Assembly: GCF_026427595.1 (NCBI RefSeq) | Contig: NZ_CP101527.1 | Span: 2,327,501-2,391,500 of the forward strand | DNA from: Alkalimarinus sediminis | GTDB taxonomy: Bacteria; Pseudomonadota; Gammaproteobacteria; Pseudomonadales; Oleiphilaceae | DNA length: 64,000 bases | Direction of reading: 5' to 3' | Shown: piece by piece, positions 25,660-37,294 of the stretch | Position numbering within the stretch: the first letter of the stretch is position 1 | Layout: each line of letters starts with the position of its first letter | The notes under the pieces: generated by a model | The model's input: the letters and a program-made list of their open reading frames with translations, nothing else | The model's database searches: none | Told to the model about the DNA's origin: nothing | Translations under genes and position numbers: made by a program

Positions 25660-27507
25660 TTAGAATGAGTAGGCAACACTTAACGCAATGTTGTCCCGGT
25701 CGTTTAATAAGTTGTAAGGCTTGCCGCCGAAATAGTTCGTGTAACTAACATTGGCTGAGTACTGGTTCAGATAAACGGCCTTAACAGATAAACCAACTGA
25801 TTTACGCCCTTCTATAAAGTTACCACCTGGGTCAGGCGCGTATCCGCTCACATCGTGAGACCAAGATATGGTTGGAGTTAGGTTTACACCGGCAAAGACA
25901 TCATTGTAGTCAAGCGCGGTACGCAAACGGTATCCCCATGAGAACGATGTGGTATAACCGCTGTTGTTACAGTTAAGTTTATTAATATTTAACGCAGCGC
26001 CAGTTGAACCATCACAACTATCCAAAGTTCCATCGCCATTTACATCTACAGGGTCAAACGCACCAATACCGTAAGTACCTGCTCTACCGTACCGAGCATC
26101 CTTAGTGCCCTTCAGTCCGTGCACGTAGGTACCACCTACCTCACCGACAAACGTTAGTCGACTTGCACCTGCAACCTGGTCAAAGAACTTAATAACGGTC
26201 ATTTGTGCCTGAGAAACACCATACTCATCATAACCAGCGATTTCCTGACCATATAGAGCCTCAGGAGAACCTGCTTCAGCTACTTCACGCTGGTACAACA
26301 AACTGCTTGGTAAACTTAGGCCACCTTGAATTAGCTCAAACGAGTTCCACTGAAGAGGTAAATCTTTTTTATGGCTGATTTCACCGCCTACAGAATAACC
26401 ACTTTCAGTACTGGTATTAAAACTCACCCCAACCATTTGAATAGCCTCTGGATACTCCATAAAGTATTCAGGGAAGCTATCCCCTGCAGGCGGGTTATTA
26501 ACTACACCAGCGATTAACGGAACGCGACTATGATATTGAACGAAGTAAAAGCCCAATTCTGAATCATTTAGCTCTGGAACATACCAACGAACCGCTAAAC
26601 CAAACTGGTCTGTATCATCTGGCTCATTATCAGCCAAACGATCTGCTTTTAGCCCCTGATCATAGGCAACACCGTCTGGAAGTTGGCCTGCTAGCAATAC
26701 TGGACCACATCCATCTGACGCGAAGTCAGCCGTCGCGAAAAACGTTCCGCAGTCTTCAATCTCTGTTTTTTCCCATTCTAATTGAACGAAACCTTCCAAG
26801 GTGACGTTTTCGCTAAGTCCAATCGAAGAATAAAACATATTAACAGGTAATAGTGCTTCTTTAACTTCTGCACCAGGAGCACGAATAGCTCCTACGTCGA
26901 CAGGGTTTATGACATTGATACCGTTAAAGATAAAAGTACTCTCACCCCAACTGATAACCTGACGACCTAGACGCATATTTAAAGGCATATCACCCAAATC
27001 AAAGTCTGCCCAGACATACGCATCTAAAAACTCAGCGCCTGATGCGTTCTTGTCGCCGTCTACACTAAGTGAACGTCGCTGACCTGCGCCATCCAGTGCC
27101 ATCTCTTCGTCTTTAAGCTGGAAGTCGTACCAGTAGCGACCTCGAACAAAGCCGCCATAGTTTTCATAACTTAGTAATAATTCACTGGTCCCTTTTACTC
27201 GCTTTGAGTAAGTATCACCTTTGTCGAAGTTCCAGTTACCATCGTCGTAGTTGTTAGTTGATGCACCCGTAGTACTGTATACATAAGGATTGGACCCTAA
27301 TGGTGCCAAGTTACCCTGAGACAACTGTCTGCTATCACGATCCTGAACACGCCAGCTCACACCTGCAGTCAGCGTAGTATCGAAACTCGCTTCTACGTCC
27401 CCCATGTAAAACTGAAATGCGCTAGCTGGAGTCGACACAGAAGCCGCTACCGCTACCGCCAATGGCAGTCTGGCCAGTTTGTGCCATCGTTGTGTGTTTT
27501 TTGTCAT
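25660..27507 (-). CDS. DUF1302 family outer-membrane protein
   Basis: 615 aa with a signal peptide (cut near ASA-F, about residue 30) and a beta-rich body ending SVAYSF with terminal Phe, the usual sign of an outer-membrane barrel. MRLGRQVISWGESTFIFNGI is a family hallmark. Partner of the DUF1329 protein; together they may move lipids or sterol/alkane-like substrates. It is divergent from the thiolase across a 368-bp regulatory region. Confidence 0.92.
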   Translation of the reverse strand: MTKNTQRWHKLARLPLAVAVAASVSTPASAFQFYMGDVEASFDTTLTAGVSWRVQDRDSRQLSQGNLAPLGSNPYVYSTTGASTNNYDDGNWNFDKGDTYSKRVKGTSELLLSYENYGGFVRGRYWYDFQLKDEEMALDGAGQRRSLSVDGDKNASGAEFLDAYVWADFDLGDMPLNMRLGRQVISWGESTFIFNGINVINPVDVGAIRAPGAEVKEALLPVNMFYSSIGLSENVTLEGFVQLEWEKTEIEDCGTFFATADFASDGCGPVLLAGQLPDGVAYDQGLKADRLADNEPDDTDQFGLAVRWYVPELNDSELGFYFVQYHSRVPLIAGVVNNPPAGDSFPEYFMEYPEAIQMVGVSFNTSTESGYSVGGEISHKKDLPLQWNSFELIQGGLSLPSSLLYQREVAEAGSPEALYGQEIAGYDEYGVSQAQMTVIKFFDQVAGASRLTFVGEVGGTYVHGLKGTKDARYGRAGTYGIGAFDPVDVNGDGTLDSCDGSTGAALNINKLNCNNSGYTTSFSWGYRLRTALDYNDVFAGVNLTPTISWSHDVSGYAPDPGGNFIEGRKSVGLSVKAVYLNQYSANVSYTNYFGGKPYNLLNDRDNIALSVAYSF

Positions 27508-27875
27508 CGAACGCTACTCCGTCAATTTTTTTATTTGATACGCTGTAATACTTGTTGTAGTTATCTAACTTTTCTATCAGTTGTCGCACTATAGCTAAGC
27601 AAAATACAGATTTTTATCAGTCAAAAGTATGATTTAGGTATGATTACTTATTTAACAACTTAGAAAACAGTGTTTGGAACCTAAGGCAACTATAGACCCA
27701 AATTTGCGATTCAACCAATTTTAAATCTGATTTTTTTCAGCCTGTTAGCCGGCAAAGCTGATAATTTTGGTACTCAGTGACATTCTGGTTTCAGATCAGA
27801 CGGTAAAAAAGGTAAAATAGGACTTTTAGTAAGAACCGCATAATTATTTATCAATCAATAGAACGAGGCTTTGAC
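27508..27875. other. DUF1302-thiolase divergent intergenic region
   Basis: 368 bp, AT-rich, without a gene. A possible -10 TAAAAT (27813-27818) and a GAGG ribosome binding site precede the thiolase. No convincing operator palindrome or regulator site was found by eye. Confidence 0.5.
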
Positions 27876-29060
27876 ATGTCAACAGATAACGTCGTAATTG
27901 TAAGTGGTGCTCGAACGCCAATGGGTGGCTTTCAGGGGAGCCTAAGCAGCATCAGCGCTACTGAGCTTGGTTCAGTTGCTATCAAAGAAGCGGTTGCAAG
28001 AGCGGGCCTTAAGCCAGAAGACGTCCAAGAAGTCATAATGGGTAATGTACTGCCTGCGGGCCTAAAGCAAGGCCCTGCACGTCAAGCCTCACGTCAGGCT
28101 GGACTACCTGACGCAACAGGCTGTACTACTATAAACAAGTTATGCGGATCAGGCATGAAGGCCGCTATGCTCGCACATGACCTAATCAAAGCAGGAACGA
28201 ATAGCGTAATGGTTGCAGGTGGCATGGAGAGCATGTCAAATGCCCCTTACATACTGCCAAGCGCTCGTAAAGGGTATCGAATGGGGCATGGCGATAAGGC
28301 GATGGATCACATGTTCCTTGATGGCCTAGAAGATGCCGAAACAGGGCGCCTAATGGGCTCTTTCGCACAAGATGTGGCAAGTCAAAAAGGCTACACCCGT
28401 GAAGAGATGGACGCCTATGCAATTAATTCTCTAAAACGTGCACAAAAAGCAATTGAAGAAGGCTCATTAGAGCAAGAGATTGTGCCTATTACAGTCAAAA
28501 GCCGCAAAGGTGAAACGGTTGTTAAAGACGATGAGCAACCTCACAATGCCAACATCGAAAAAATACCATCTTTACGTCCTGCGTTTGCAAAAGATGGCAC
28601 TATCACAGCGGCTAACGCTTCATCTATTTCAGACGGTGCTTCAGCGCTAGTGCTTATGAGTGAATCAGAAGCGAACGCTAAAGGGTTAACACCACTAGCG
28701 CGTATCGTTGCACACAGCACTCAATCTCAGCACCCTTCTGAGTTTACTATTGCACCTGTGGGCGCAATTGAGAAGCTGCTAGAGAAGACCAACTGGAGCT
28801 TAGAAGATGTTGATCTATTTGAGATCAATGAAGCTTTCGCAATGGTTGCTATGATGCCGATCAAAGAGTTAGGGCTAGATCCTGAGAAAGTAAACATTCA
28901 TGGCGGTGCATGCGCACAAGGTCACCCTGTTGGCTCAACAGGCTCACGAATATTGGTGACACTTATGTACGCACTAAAGCAGTATGGCAAGAAACGCGGC
29001 GTTGCGGCTCTTTGTATTGGTGGTGGAGAAGCTACCGCTATGGCGATTGAGTTGATTTAA
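27876..29060 (+). CDS. Acetyl-CoA C-acetyltransferase (thiolase)
   Basis: 394 aa, cytoplasmic. Condenses two acetyl-CoA to acetoacetyl-CoA or runs the reverse thiolysis. The nucleophile is C90 in NKLCGSGMKA, with H350 in GGACAQGHPVGSTG and C380 in ALCIGGGEA completing the catalytic set. Length suits AtoB/PhaA-type enzymes. No PHB or beta-oxidation genes are adjacent, so the pathway is open; the divergent DUF1302/DUF1329 pair makes a lipid or ketone body role plausible. Confidence 0.93.
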   Translation: MSTDNVVIVSGARTPMGGFQGSLSSISATELGSVAIKEAVARAGLKPEDVQEVIMGNVLPAGLKQGPARQASRQAGLPDATGCTTINKLCGSGMKAAMLAHDLIKAGTNSVMVAGGMESMSNAPYILPSARKGYRMGHGDKAMDHMFLDGLEDAETGRLMGSFAQDVASQKGYTREEMDAYAINSLKRAQKAIEEGSLEQEIVPITVKSRKGETVVKDDEQPHNANIEKIPSLRPAFAKDGTITAANASSISDGASALVLMSESEANAKGLTPLARIVAHSTQSQHPSEFTIAPVGAIEKLLEKTNWSLEDVDLFEINEAFAMVAMMPIKELGLDPEKVNIHGGACAQGHPVGSTGSRILVTLMYALKQYGKKRGVAALCIGGGEATAMAIELI

Positions 29061-29087
29061 TCGTTTAAGCACACCTTAGCTTCACTA

Positions 29088-29161
29088 CGCGCAAAAGTGG
29101 CTCTCTTACAGAAAATAGATCAAATATTTTGATCACTTGTAGGAGCCACTTTGGTGCGAAT
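29088..29161. repeat. REP-like inverted pair, copy 1
   Basis: The right arm reads TGTAGGAGCCACTTTGGTGC (29138-29157); the left arm (29088-29110) is an imperfect reverse complement. It lies between the convergent thiolase and zapE genes. The same sequence family recurs at 63174-63270. Confidence 0.8.
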
Positions 29162-29187
29162 CTTTTTCGTTTAACTTGATATCACAT

Positions 29188-30297
29188 TTAAGGCTTATGT
29201 GGCGCTTCAAGGTACTCATGAGACTGCATCTCAAGCAAACGACTTTCTGTACGTTCAAATTCAAAACTTAGTCGCCCACCTCGATATAGCTCGTGAATTG
29301 CCGCTTCTGCCGAAATAATAACTTTTACATTTCGGTCATAGAACTCATCAATCATATTAATAAAACGCCGAGCCTGGTCATCGGTATCCCCTCCCATAAT
29401 CGGCACGTTGCTCACCAATACTGCATGAAACTCTCTAGCCAACTCTATGTAGTCATTCTGGCTTCTCGGGCCATCACATAACTCTTTAAAATCGAACCAA
29501 ACAACATCGTCAGAGTGCTGCCTTGCCGTTAGCTGTCGGCCATTGATATCTAATGTGAGGCCATGACTACCGGCTTCAAGAGCAAGATTGCTATAACTCG
29601 CTGCCAAACTTTTATCTGCACCATCATCTAAAGGAAAGTGGTATAGCTCAGCCTGTTCTAGTGAGCGAAGGCGATAATCAGTACCACCATCAACGTTCAC
29701 AACTTGCGTGTGCTCTTTCACAAGCGCTATCGCTGGCAAGAATCGGGCACGCTGCAAACCGTCTTTATACAGACCATCAGGCACAATATTGGAGGTACAC
29801 ACCAACGAAACGCCGTTGGCAAATAGCTCTTTCATTAAGCCTGCCAAAATCATCGCGTCACCGATATCGGTAACAAAAAACTCATCAAAACAGATAACTC
29901 TCGCTTCGTCACTAAAGCGTCTTGCTACATCTACTAACGGATTCGGGCGCCCTTCAAGCTCGGCAAGCTCATTGTGAACTCTCTGCATGAATCGGTGAAA
30001 ATGAACTCTCATTTTTCGATCAAACGGCAGGCTTTCGTAGAAAATATCCATCAAGTAGGTTTTACCTCGACCAACTCCACCCCAAAAGTAGAGCCCCTTA
30101 ATCGGCGCTACCTTTTTGCGCTGAACCTTTGCCGCAATTTTTGCAAACCGCCCTTGCTTCTTATTACTTTCTGCTTCTACCAACTTTTCATAAAGCGCTT
30201 GCAGGTGGTTAATAGCAGTTTCCTGAGCAGAATCACGCATAAACCCGCTATTCTGTAGGTCATGTTGGTATTGATCAATCGGAGATAGATGAGGCAT
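29188..30297 (-). CDS. zapE: Cell division ATPase ZapE (AFG1 family)
   Basis: 369 aa from ATG 30297 (MPHLSPIDQYQHDL), which matches the usual start; the frame is open 27 codons further. Walker A GGVGRGKT at 73-80, Walker B ARVICFDEFFVTDIGDAM, then a sensor SNIVPDGLY block. ZapE is a Z-ring-associated ATPase. It is divergent from zapG, as in E. coli, where the two genes are also neighbours. Confidence 0.94.
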   Translation of the reverse strand: MPHLSPIDQYQHDLQNSGFMRDSAQETAINHLQALYEKLVEAESNKKQGRFAKIAAKVQRKKVAPIKGLYFWGGVGRGKTYLMDIFYESLPFDRKMRVHFHRFMQRVHNELAELEGRPNPLVDVARRFSDEARVICFDEFFVTDIGDAMILAGLMKELFANGVSLVCTSNIVPDGLYKDGLQRARFLPAIALVKEHTQVVNVDGGTDYRLRSLEQAELYHFPLDDGADKSLAASYSNLALEAGSHGLTLDINGRQLTARQHSDDVVWFDFKELCDGPRSQNDYIELAREFHAVLVSNVPIMGGDTDDQARRFINMIDEFYDRNVKVIISAEAAIHELYRGGRLSFEFERTESRLLEMQSHEYLEAPHKP

Positions 30298-30534
30298 TCC
30301 AGTAATTCTCTTTCTTAATAAAGGGCCAATCATAATTTCGCGGCGCATATTTTGCCCTTTCTCATCCTCAAAGGCCAATTTTAAAATAAATAAAGCCCTA
30401 GTTAGATGATTGGGTTACGATAATTATATTTGACCCCTTAACGCTAACAATTAGACTTATGATTAAGCTAAAATAATTAACAACGATTACTTTCATCTAT
30501 CTACTTAATGCAAATAACCTAGGTGTAAACAACC

Positions 30535-31017
30535 ATGAATGAGATGGAAAACTATATTGCGATAGCTGTGATTGCATTTTTATCAGGAGCCTTCTTGGGT
30601 ATCCTTATCTACCGAGCTATCAGAAGCGATGCTAGCCGAAGCGCTAGAGTGGAACAACAAATGGACGAACTACAACAGACACATACACGCTATCAGGCAC
30701 AAGTGAGCGACCATTTTGTACAAACCGCTCACCTAATCAATCGATTAAATCAAGATTATCGTGATATACACAACCATCTGGCCAAAGGTGCAACTGAACT
30801 TTGTAGCGAAGATAGCGCAAACAGTCTGCTAAGCCTCTCAAGTGAAACACCTGAACAACCAATAATCGATCATCAAGAAGAAATCAGTGAAATCGAAAAG
30901 ATCTATGCCGAGCCACCGAGAGATTACGCCCCTAAATCAACTGATGATCAAGGGACGCTTTCTGAAGAGTTTGGATTAAAAGAGAATGAGAAGAACAAAA
31001 ACAGTACTGAGTCGTGA
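30535..31017 (+). CDS. zapG: ZapG/YhcB (DUF1043) division and envelope protein
   Basis: 160 aa with one N-terminal transmembrane helix (about 6-26, AIAVIAFLSGAFLGILIY), then a coiled-coil region with LNQDYRDIHNHLAKGATEL, the DUF1043 core, and an acidic disordered tail. YhcB/ZapG links divisome and envelope synthesis. It is divergent from zapE. The protease gene degQ/algW that often follows is absent; Nif3 comes next in the opposite direction. Confidence 0.9.
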   Translation: MNEMENYIAIAVIAFLSGAFLGILIYRAIRSDASRSARVEQQMDELQQTHTRYQAQVSDHFVQTAHLINRLNQDYRDIHNHLAKGATELCSEDSANSLLSLSSETPEQPIIDHQEEISEIEKIYAEPPRDYAPKSTDDQGTLSEEFGLKENEKNKNSTES

Positions 31018-31034
31018 AGGGTTAATCTAGCAAG

Positions 31035-31796
31035 TCAAACCGGGTTGTCAATATCAACAAACTCGTGCTCTATATCAAACACCTCGGCGAGTTTTTTACC
31101 TAAGGCCATTGCACCATAGCGCTCCGTAGCATGATGACCCGCAGCAAAGTAATGTACACCACTCTCTCGTGCAATGTGTACGGTTGGCTCGGAGATCTCA
31201 CCACTGATATAAGCATCAACATTTGCAGCTATCGCTTTTTCAATGTAGCCCTGAGCACCACCAGTACACCAACCAACCGTTTCGATAATCGCAGCTTCAT
31301 CATTACTGATAACCTGCGGGGCTCGCTTTAGTTTTTCTTGCAACCACTCGGCAAACTGCTTGACACTAAGCGACTGCTTCAATCGCCCTACCTGGCCAAC
31401 ACTCACTCGGCTCTCAGGATCTAAAGGTCCCTCAACTGAAAGTTCCAACAGATCTGCCAACTGGGCATTATTACCAAGCTCAGAATGAACATCTAAAGGA
31501 AGATGGTACGCCAGCAGGCTTATATCGTTTTGCAACAACGATTTAATTCGCCGCTTCTTGATTCCGACAATATTAGCTTGCTCCCCCTTCCAGAAGTAAC
31601 CATGGTGAACCAGCAACAGGTCTGCGCCTCTTGCAACAGCTTCATCAATCAGCGCCTGACTTGCCGTAACCCCGGAGACAATTTTTTTTACTTCAGCAGA
31701 CCCTTCTATCTGCAAACCGTTTGGGCAGTAATCAGATATTGGGCGCTCTAACATTAGCGCGTTTGCGTACTCAACAATTGCATCTAAAGCGGCCAT
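31035..31796 (-). CDS. Nif3-like dinuclear metal centre protein
   Basis: 253 aa, cytoplasmic hexamer-forming family (YbgI/GTP cyclohydrolase 1 type 2). Metal-binding HH64-65 in LLVHHGYFWK and the C-terminal GHHATERYG are clear. Molecular role is unsettled. It lies 32 bp downstream of hisD on the same strand. Confidence 0.93.
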   Translation of the reverse strand: MAALDAIVEYANALMLERPISDYCPNGLQIEGSAEVKKIVSGVTASQALIDEAVARGADLLLVHHGYFWKGEQANIVGIKKRRIKSLLQNDISLLAYHLPLDVHSELGNNAQLADLLELSVEGPLDPESRVSVGQVGRLKQSLSVKQFAEWLQEKLKRAPQVISNDEAAIIETVGWCTGGAQGYIEKAIAANVDAYISGEISEPTVHIARESGVHYFAAGHHATERYGAMALGKKLAEVFDIEHEFVDIDNPV

Positions 31797-31828
31797 TTTT
31801 AGGCTCCCATATCAGTTACGACCAAAGC

Positions 31829-33166
31829 TTACTGCCCCACACTACCTTTAATTCTATATTCTGCGGAACGAGCGTGAGCCGTCAACCCCTCACCTCGCGC
31901 CAACACTGACGCTACCTTACCCATCTCACTGGCACCATCAGCCGAAAACTTTATGATCGAAGAGCGCTTCTGAAAATCATAAACACCTAATGGGGAGGAA
32001 AAGCGAGCCGTTCCTGACGTAGGTAACACGTGGTTTGGGCCTGCGCAGTAGTCACCTAAAGCTTCAGCAGTATAGCGCCCCATGAAAATCGCACCTGCAT
32101 GCCGAATGGCAGGCAACAGTGCGTCAGGGTCTTCTACAGATAGCTCCAAGTGTTCAGGCGCTATGCGATTGCTGACGTTAACCGCTTCATTCAAATCTTG
32201 CACTTCGATAAAGGCTGCTCGCCCTTCAATTGATGCGCTAATAATATCCTTTCTTTCCATCGTGACTAGAAGCTTATCAATACTATTTTGAACCTGATCG
32301 AGGTACTGTTTGTCGTGAGATATCAAAATCGACTGTGCATTCTCATCATGCTCTGCTTGAGAGAATAGGTCCATTGCAATCCAGTCTGGGTCGGTCTCCC
32401 CATCACAAATAACCAATATTTCAGAAGGCCCCGCAATCATATCAATACCGACAGTGCCAAATACTTCACGTTTAGCGGTTGCGACATATATATTTCCAGG
32501 CCCGACAATTTTATCAACAGCGGGAACTGTCGCGGTTCCATACGCTAAAGCCGCTACTGCTTGCGCTCCACCAATTGTGAAAACTCGATCAACGCCACTA
32601 ATGGCCGCTGCCGCCAACACCAGTTCATTAACTTCACCGTTAGGCGTTGGTACCACCATGATCAACTCAGACACACCTGCAACCTTAGCAGGAATCGCAT
32701 TCATTAATACCGACGAAGGATATGCCGCTTTACCGCCCGGCACATACAAACCAACCCGATCCATCGCCACTACCTGCTGCCCTAGCACGGTGCCGTCAGT
32801 TTCTGTATAACTCCAAGAAGCCTGAGATTGCTTCTCGTGGTATCTACGAATCCTGTCAGCAGCAACCTCTAAAGCCCTTTTCTGCTCAACAGATATTTTA
32901 CTTAACGACTCAGATAGCCGCTCTGGTAATATTTCAAGCTCCGACATCTGACTAGCCGTTACACCGTCAAATTGGCGGGTATACTCTACTACGGCATTAT
33001 CCCCGTTGTTTTTTACATTCGATAGAATATCTTTAACCACCTCGTGAACTCGATGGTCTGCGGCTTCGTCCCATGCCAGAATATTGCTTAACTGCTCGTC
33101 AAAATCAGAATCTGATGAGACAAGACGCGTAATGGAGACTCCAGACATCGCACTTTTATCATTCAT
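31829..33166 (-). CDS. hisD: Histidinol dehydrogenase
   Basis: Final enzyme of histidine biosynthesis: oxidises L-histidinol to L-histidine with NAD+ in two steps. 445 aa, slightly long because of an N-terminal extension; MSGVSITRL (ATG 33148) may be the true start. The [22 protein letters not shown] and SQAEHDE motifs (zinc and substrate site) are intact, as is the C-terminal [11 protein letters not shown]. It follows hisG; hisC, often next, is not here. Confidence 0.96.
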   Translation of the reverse strand: MNDKSAMSGVSITRLVSSDSDFDEQLSNILAWDEAADHRVHEVVKDILSNVKNNGDNAVVEYTRQFDGVTASQMSELEILPERLSESLSKISVEQKRALEVAADRIRRYHEKQSQASWSYTETDGTVLGQQVVAMDRVGLYVPGGKAAYPSSVLMNAIPAKVAGVSELIMVVPTPNGEVNELVLAAAAISGVDRVFTIGGAQAVAALAYGTATVPAVDKIVGPGNIYVATAKREVFGTVGIDMIAGPSEILVICDGETDPDWIAMDLFSQAEHDENAQSILISHDKQYLDQVQNSIDKLLVTMERKDIISASIEGRAAFIEVQDLNEAVNVSNRIAPEHLELSVEDPDALLPAIRHAGAIFMGRYTAEALGDYCAGPNHVLPTSGTARFSSPLGVYDFQKRSSIIKFSADGASEMGKVASVLARGEGLTAHARSAEYRIKGSVGQ

Positions 33167-33279
33167 GAGGTTGTACCTACTAAGATATTCTAAAACAAAA
33201 CGTAAATAATCAGGCCACGCAGATTGTTGACCTGAAATAAGCTTGAGGTATTGATCAATGTTTAAACGTGAAAGCTAGA

Positions 33280-33909
33280 TTATCTAACTTTTTCAGCCAG
33301 TTGATCAATAATAGACTGTATATGATGGTGCTTCATCTTCATTGAAGCTCGGTTAACCACCAAACGCGAGCTTATATTATGAATAAGTTCGCGAGGCTCT
33401 AACCCATTTGCTTTTAAGGTATTGCCAGTATCGACAATATCTACGATTTCATCTGCTAACCCTAATATCGGAGCAAGCTCCATTGCACCGTAGAGCTTAA
33501 TGATATCCGCCTGAATACCTTGCCCGGCATAATACTGCTTAGCCAAGTTAACGAACTTAGTCGCAACTTTTAAGCGTCCTTTAACCGGTTTCGCATCTGT
33601 TTTAGCAGCTGTCATTAATCGGCACTGAGATATTTTCAAATCGAGCGGCTCATATAGGCCTTCAGCCCCATGCTCCATCAATACATCTTTACCCGTAACC
33701 CCCATATCAGCACCACCGTACTGAACATAGGTCGGAACATCAGTCGCTCTGATGATAATTAGTTTAACTCGACTATCAGTGGTATCAAAAATAAGCTTCC
33801 TGCTTTTAGATATATCCTCTAGAGGCTCTATCCCTGCTGCAGCAATTAACGGCAGCGTCTCTTTTAATATCCGCCCTTTGGACAAAGCAATGGTCAGCGT
33901 ATCGCTCAT
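33280..33909 (-). CDS. hisG: ATP phosphoribosyltransferase, short form (HisG-S)
   Basis: First, feedback-controlled step of histidine synthesis (ATP + PRPP). At 209 aa this is the short form, which needs the HisRS-like HisZ as a regulatory partner; hisZ is not in the window. [14 protein letters not shown] and the PRPP-binding [14 protein letters not shown] segment are present. It lies between murA and hisD, as in Pseudomonas. Confidence 0.96.
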   Translation of the reverse strand: MSDTLTIALSKGRILKETLPLIAAAGIEPLEDISKSRKLIFDTTDSRVKLIIIRATDVPTYVQYGGADMGVTGKDVLMEHGAEGLYEPLDLKISQCRLMTAAKTDAKPVKGRLKVATKFVNLAKQYYAGQGIQADIIKLYGAMELAPILGLADEIVDIVDTGNTLKANGLEPRELIHNISSRLVVNRASMKMKHHHIQSIIDQLAEKVR

Positions 33910-33943
33910 TTAACTCTCTCAATCTTTGTAAGCATGTATTTTT

Positions 33944-35263
<1,320 letters not shown>

Positions 35264-35268
35264 TTATT

Positions 35269-35508
35269 CTAGCTGGCTTTTTGCCGCTCCGACGGAGTAT
35301 AGGTCTTCATAGTGATTGCGTGGATAGTGCCATCCGCGATATAGGAGTTGAGGCATGCATATACAGTTTGCTGCCTTTTTACTGACGACAACCCTTCAAA
35401 TATCTCACCAACAATAGTCAACTGAAAATGATTACCTTCTCCTGCAACCGTAACTTCACAGCCTTCAAGTGATTCGGTAAGAATTTTTGCTACGTCTTCT
35501 GCTTGCAT
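35269..35508 (-). CDS. ibaG: BolA-like protein IbaG
   Basis: 79 aa, BolA/IbaG (YrbA) family, involved in Fe-S/glutaredoxin biology and acid stress. GEGNHFQLTIVGEIFEGLSS and AIHAITMKTYTP match. It is between mlaB and murA, as in many gammaproteobacteria. Confidence 0.92.
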   Translation of the reverse strand: MQAEDVAKILTESLEGCEVTVAGEGNHFQLTIVGEIFEGLSSVKRQQTVYACLNSYIADGTIHAITMKTYTPSERQKAS

Positions 35509-35674
35509 TGCTTAACCTTTATGTTCTTTCATTAATATTCAAATATAGTGCTTCGGGAGATATTTGACCTACGGCAACGCCTACCACAAAACAACACCTT
35601 CACAATTATGCAAAGAAAATACGCCATGATACCGAAAAGCAGGCCGCTAAAGAAGACAAAAAGAAAGATTCTGT

Positions 35675-36037
35675 TTAACGACCTACAGATTCGAAAGGCA
35701 AGACCAACTCCAAGCCACTGACCCTAGCCATATCAAACAGTGTATTTGGAGGCTGACTTATCGTTAACGAGACATTGCTGCGCTTAGCAAATCGCAACCA
35801 AGATAGGAGCAACGAGAGAGTGATCGTGTTTGCAGAACACAACCCCGACAAGTTAATAACGCTTTTAGAATGCAGACTCTGAATCATAGCCTCTCCTTTT
35901 GCACGAAGCGCTACTACATTTTGGGCTGTTACATCACCCGTTAACAACAGCGTATCAGCATTTTGAACGGTAACATCCGCTGCCAACGCAGTCGCTTCTG
36001 GGGTGTTATTTATGTCAGATTTACTGAACTGCAACAT
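35675..36037 (-). CDS. mlaB: STAS-domain protein MlaB
   Basis: 120 aa from ATG 36037, preceded by a GAGAGTGAAG ribosome binding site; it overlaps mlaC by 17 bases. The STAS fold is shown by LLLTGDVTAQNVVAL and SVINLSGLCSANTITLSLLL. MlaB is the cytoplasmic regulator of the MlaFEDB ABC complex and contacts the ATPase MlaF. Last mla gene of the operon. Confidence 0.88.
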   Translation of the reverse strand: MLQFSKSDINNTPEATALAADVTVQNADTLLLTGDVTAQNVVALRAKGEAMIQSLHSKSVINLSGLCSANTITLSLLLSWLRFAKRSNVSLTISQPPNTLFDMARVSGLELVLPFESVGR

Positions 36038-36659
36038 CTTCACTCTCGACATCAATCTGGGCCGACCAATTAGCGATCACTTTATCAATATCCCCTTGCT
36101 GTTGACGCATCTCTTGGCTAAACCGATCTCTAAACGCCAGCCCCACATTCACGCCGTTTACAATAACGTTCTCAAGCATCCAGAGCTCATTCTTGCCGTA
36201 ATTCATGGAGTAAACAACTGGGTAATGATTACCACTGGCCGATGTCACCACCAAGTTTACCGAAGCCTTTTTATCACTACGAGGGTTCACCTGAACACCC
36301 TCTACTGTTATTTCGAACGCTCCACTCTCAACCAGTGCTTTAGAGTACGCCACATATAAGCTCTGTTTAAACGAATCAAGAAATCTAGCACGCTGATCTT
36401 TGCTCGCCTTTCTTGCGTTTTTACCCATCACTCTGGCAGCGATCCTCTTAAAATCAACTAACTCACTTAATGCGGCGTCCATTTCACTATAAAACCGTTC
36501 CGGATTTTCAGCATAAGTCGCCTTTTCTTGATTGAGCTTTTCAACCAGTTGAGCAGTGCTATCTACGACTACTTTTCTAACTTCATCTTCTACACTGCTA
36601 GCCTCAACAGTTGAAAAAGCGAACACAGCCAACATCAACACCCAATAACGAGAAAGCAT
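36021..36659 (-). CDS. mlaC: Periplasmic phospholipid-binding protein MlaC
   Basis: 212 aa from ATG 36659 (MLSRYWVLMLAVFAFSTVEA gives the signal peptide), with an AGGT ribosome binding site upstream. It carries lipids between the outer membrane MlaA and inner-membrane MlaFEDB. DFKRIAARVMGKNARKA and the beta-rich C-terminal half fit the family. mlaA is not in the window. A 185-bp gap separates it from mlaD. Confidence 0.93.
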   Translation of the reverse strand: MLSRYWVLMLAVFAFSTVEASSVEDEVRKVVVDSTAQLVEKLNQEKATYAENPERFYSEMDAALSELVDFKRIAARVMGKNARKASKDQRARFLDSFKQSLYVAYSKALVESGAFEITVEGVQVNPRSDKKASVNLVVTSASGNHYPVVYSMNYGKNELWMLENVIVNGVNVGLAFRDRFSQEMRQQQGDIDKVIANWSAQIDVESEDVAVQ

Positions 36660-36844
36660 CATCACACCTGACTCCATTTTATTTCCGACTGATAACAATC
36701 ACCACAAGCACTCATCCGTTCGACCTCATGATAATTATTTGGTTCTACTTTTTTATGTCTGAATCACCAGACACATTACACCTAAATCTCAAAACTTAGC
36801 ACTTCGAAAGACTAAAAGCTGCTGAGTACAGTTGGTGACTGGCA

Positions 36845-37294
36845 CTACTTACCTGACGCAAAAGTACCAATTAACTTTTCTATATTCAGTGCGGACTGAG
36901 TATCAAAAATGGTATCACCATCAACTAGGTACTCTTCATCAGCGCCAACACTTATAGAAATGTACTTCTCTCCTAACAAGCCAGCCGTCTGAATTGCAGC
37001 ATTACTATCAGTCGTAAGATTGTCAACTGAACTGTCTAACTCCATCTCCACTAGCGCCATATAGGACTCTTTATCCAGCACTATATTACTCACCTTGCCA
37101 ATAGTAACGCCTGCCATTGAGACACGCCCTCTAACGGTTAGGCCACCTAAGTCATCAAACTGAGCATATACTTTGTAGGTCTCTGTATCCAGTTTGGTTG
37201 AAAGTCCGCTTACCTGAAAAGCCAACACCGCCATTGCACCTATGCCAGCTATAAGAAATAGCCCTACGACAACTTCTACTGTCCGATTATACAT
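36845..37294 (-). CDS. mlaD: Phospholipid transport protein MlaD (MCE domain)
   Basis: 149 aa: one N-terminal membrane helix (about 6-26, VGLFLIAGIGAMAVLAF) followed by an MCE domain (about 38-120; VYAQFDDLGGLTVRGRVSMAG). MlaD forms a hexameric ring in the periplasm on the ABC transporter. Length typical. Followed after 185 bp by mlaC and preceded after 143 bp by mlaE; these gaps are wider than usual. Confidence 0.95.
   Translation of the reverse strand: MYNRTVEVVVGLFLIAGIGAMAVLAFQVSGLSTKLDTETYKVYAQFDDLGGLTVRGRVSMAGVTIGKVSNIVLDKESYMALVEMELDSSVDNLTTDSNAAIQTAGLLGEKYISISVGADEEYLVDGDTIFDTQSALNIEKLIGTFASGK

Noticed and set aside
35560-35660. Lysine-rich plus-strand frame ending KEDKKKDSV
   Set aside because: It has no start codon after the preceding stop, so it cannot be supported as a gene.
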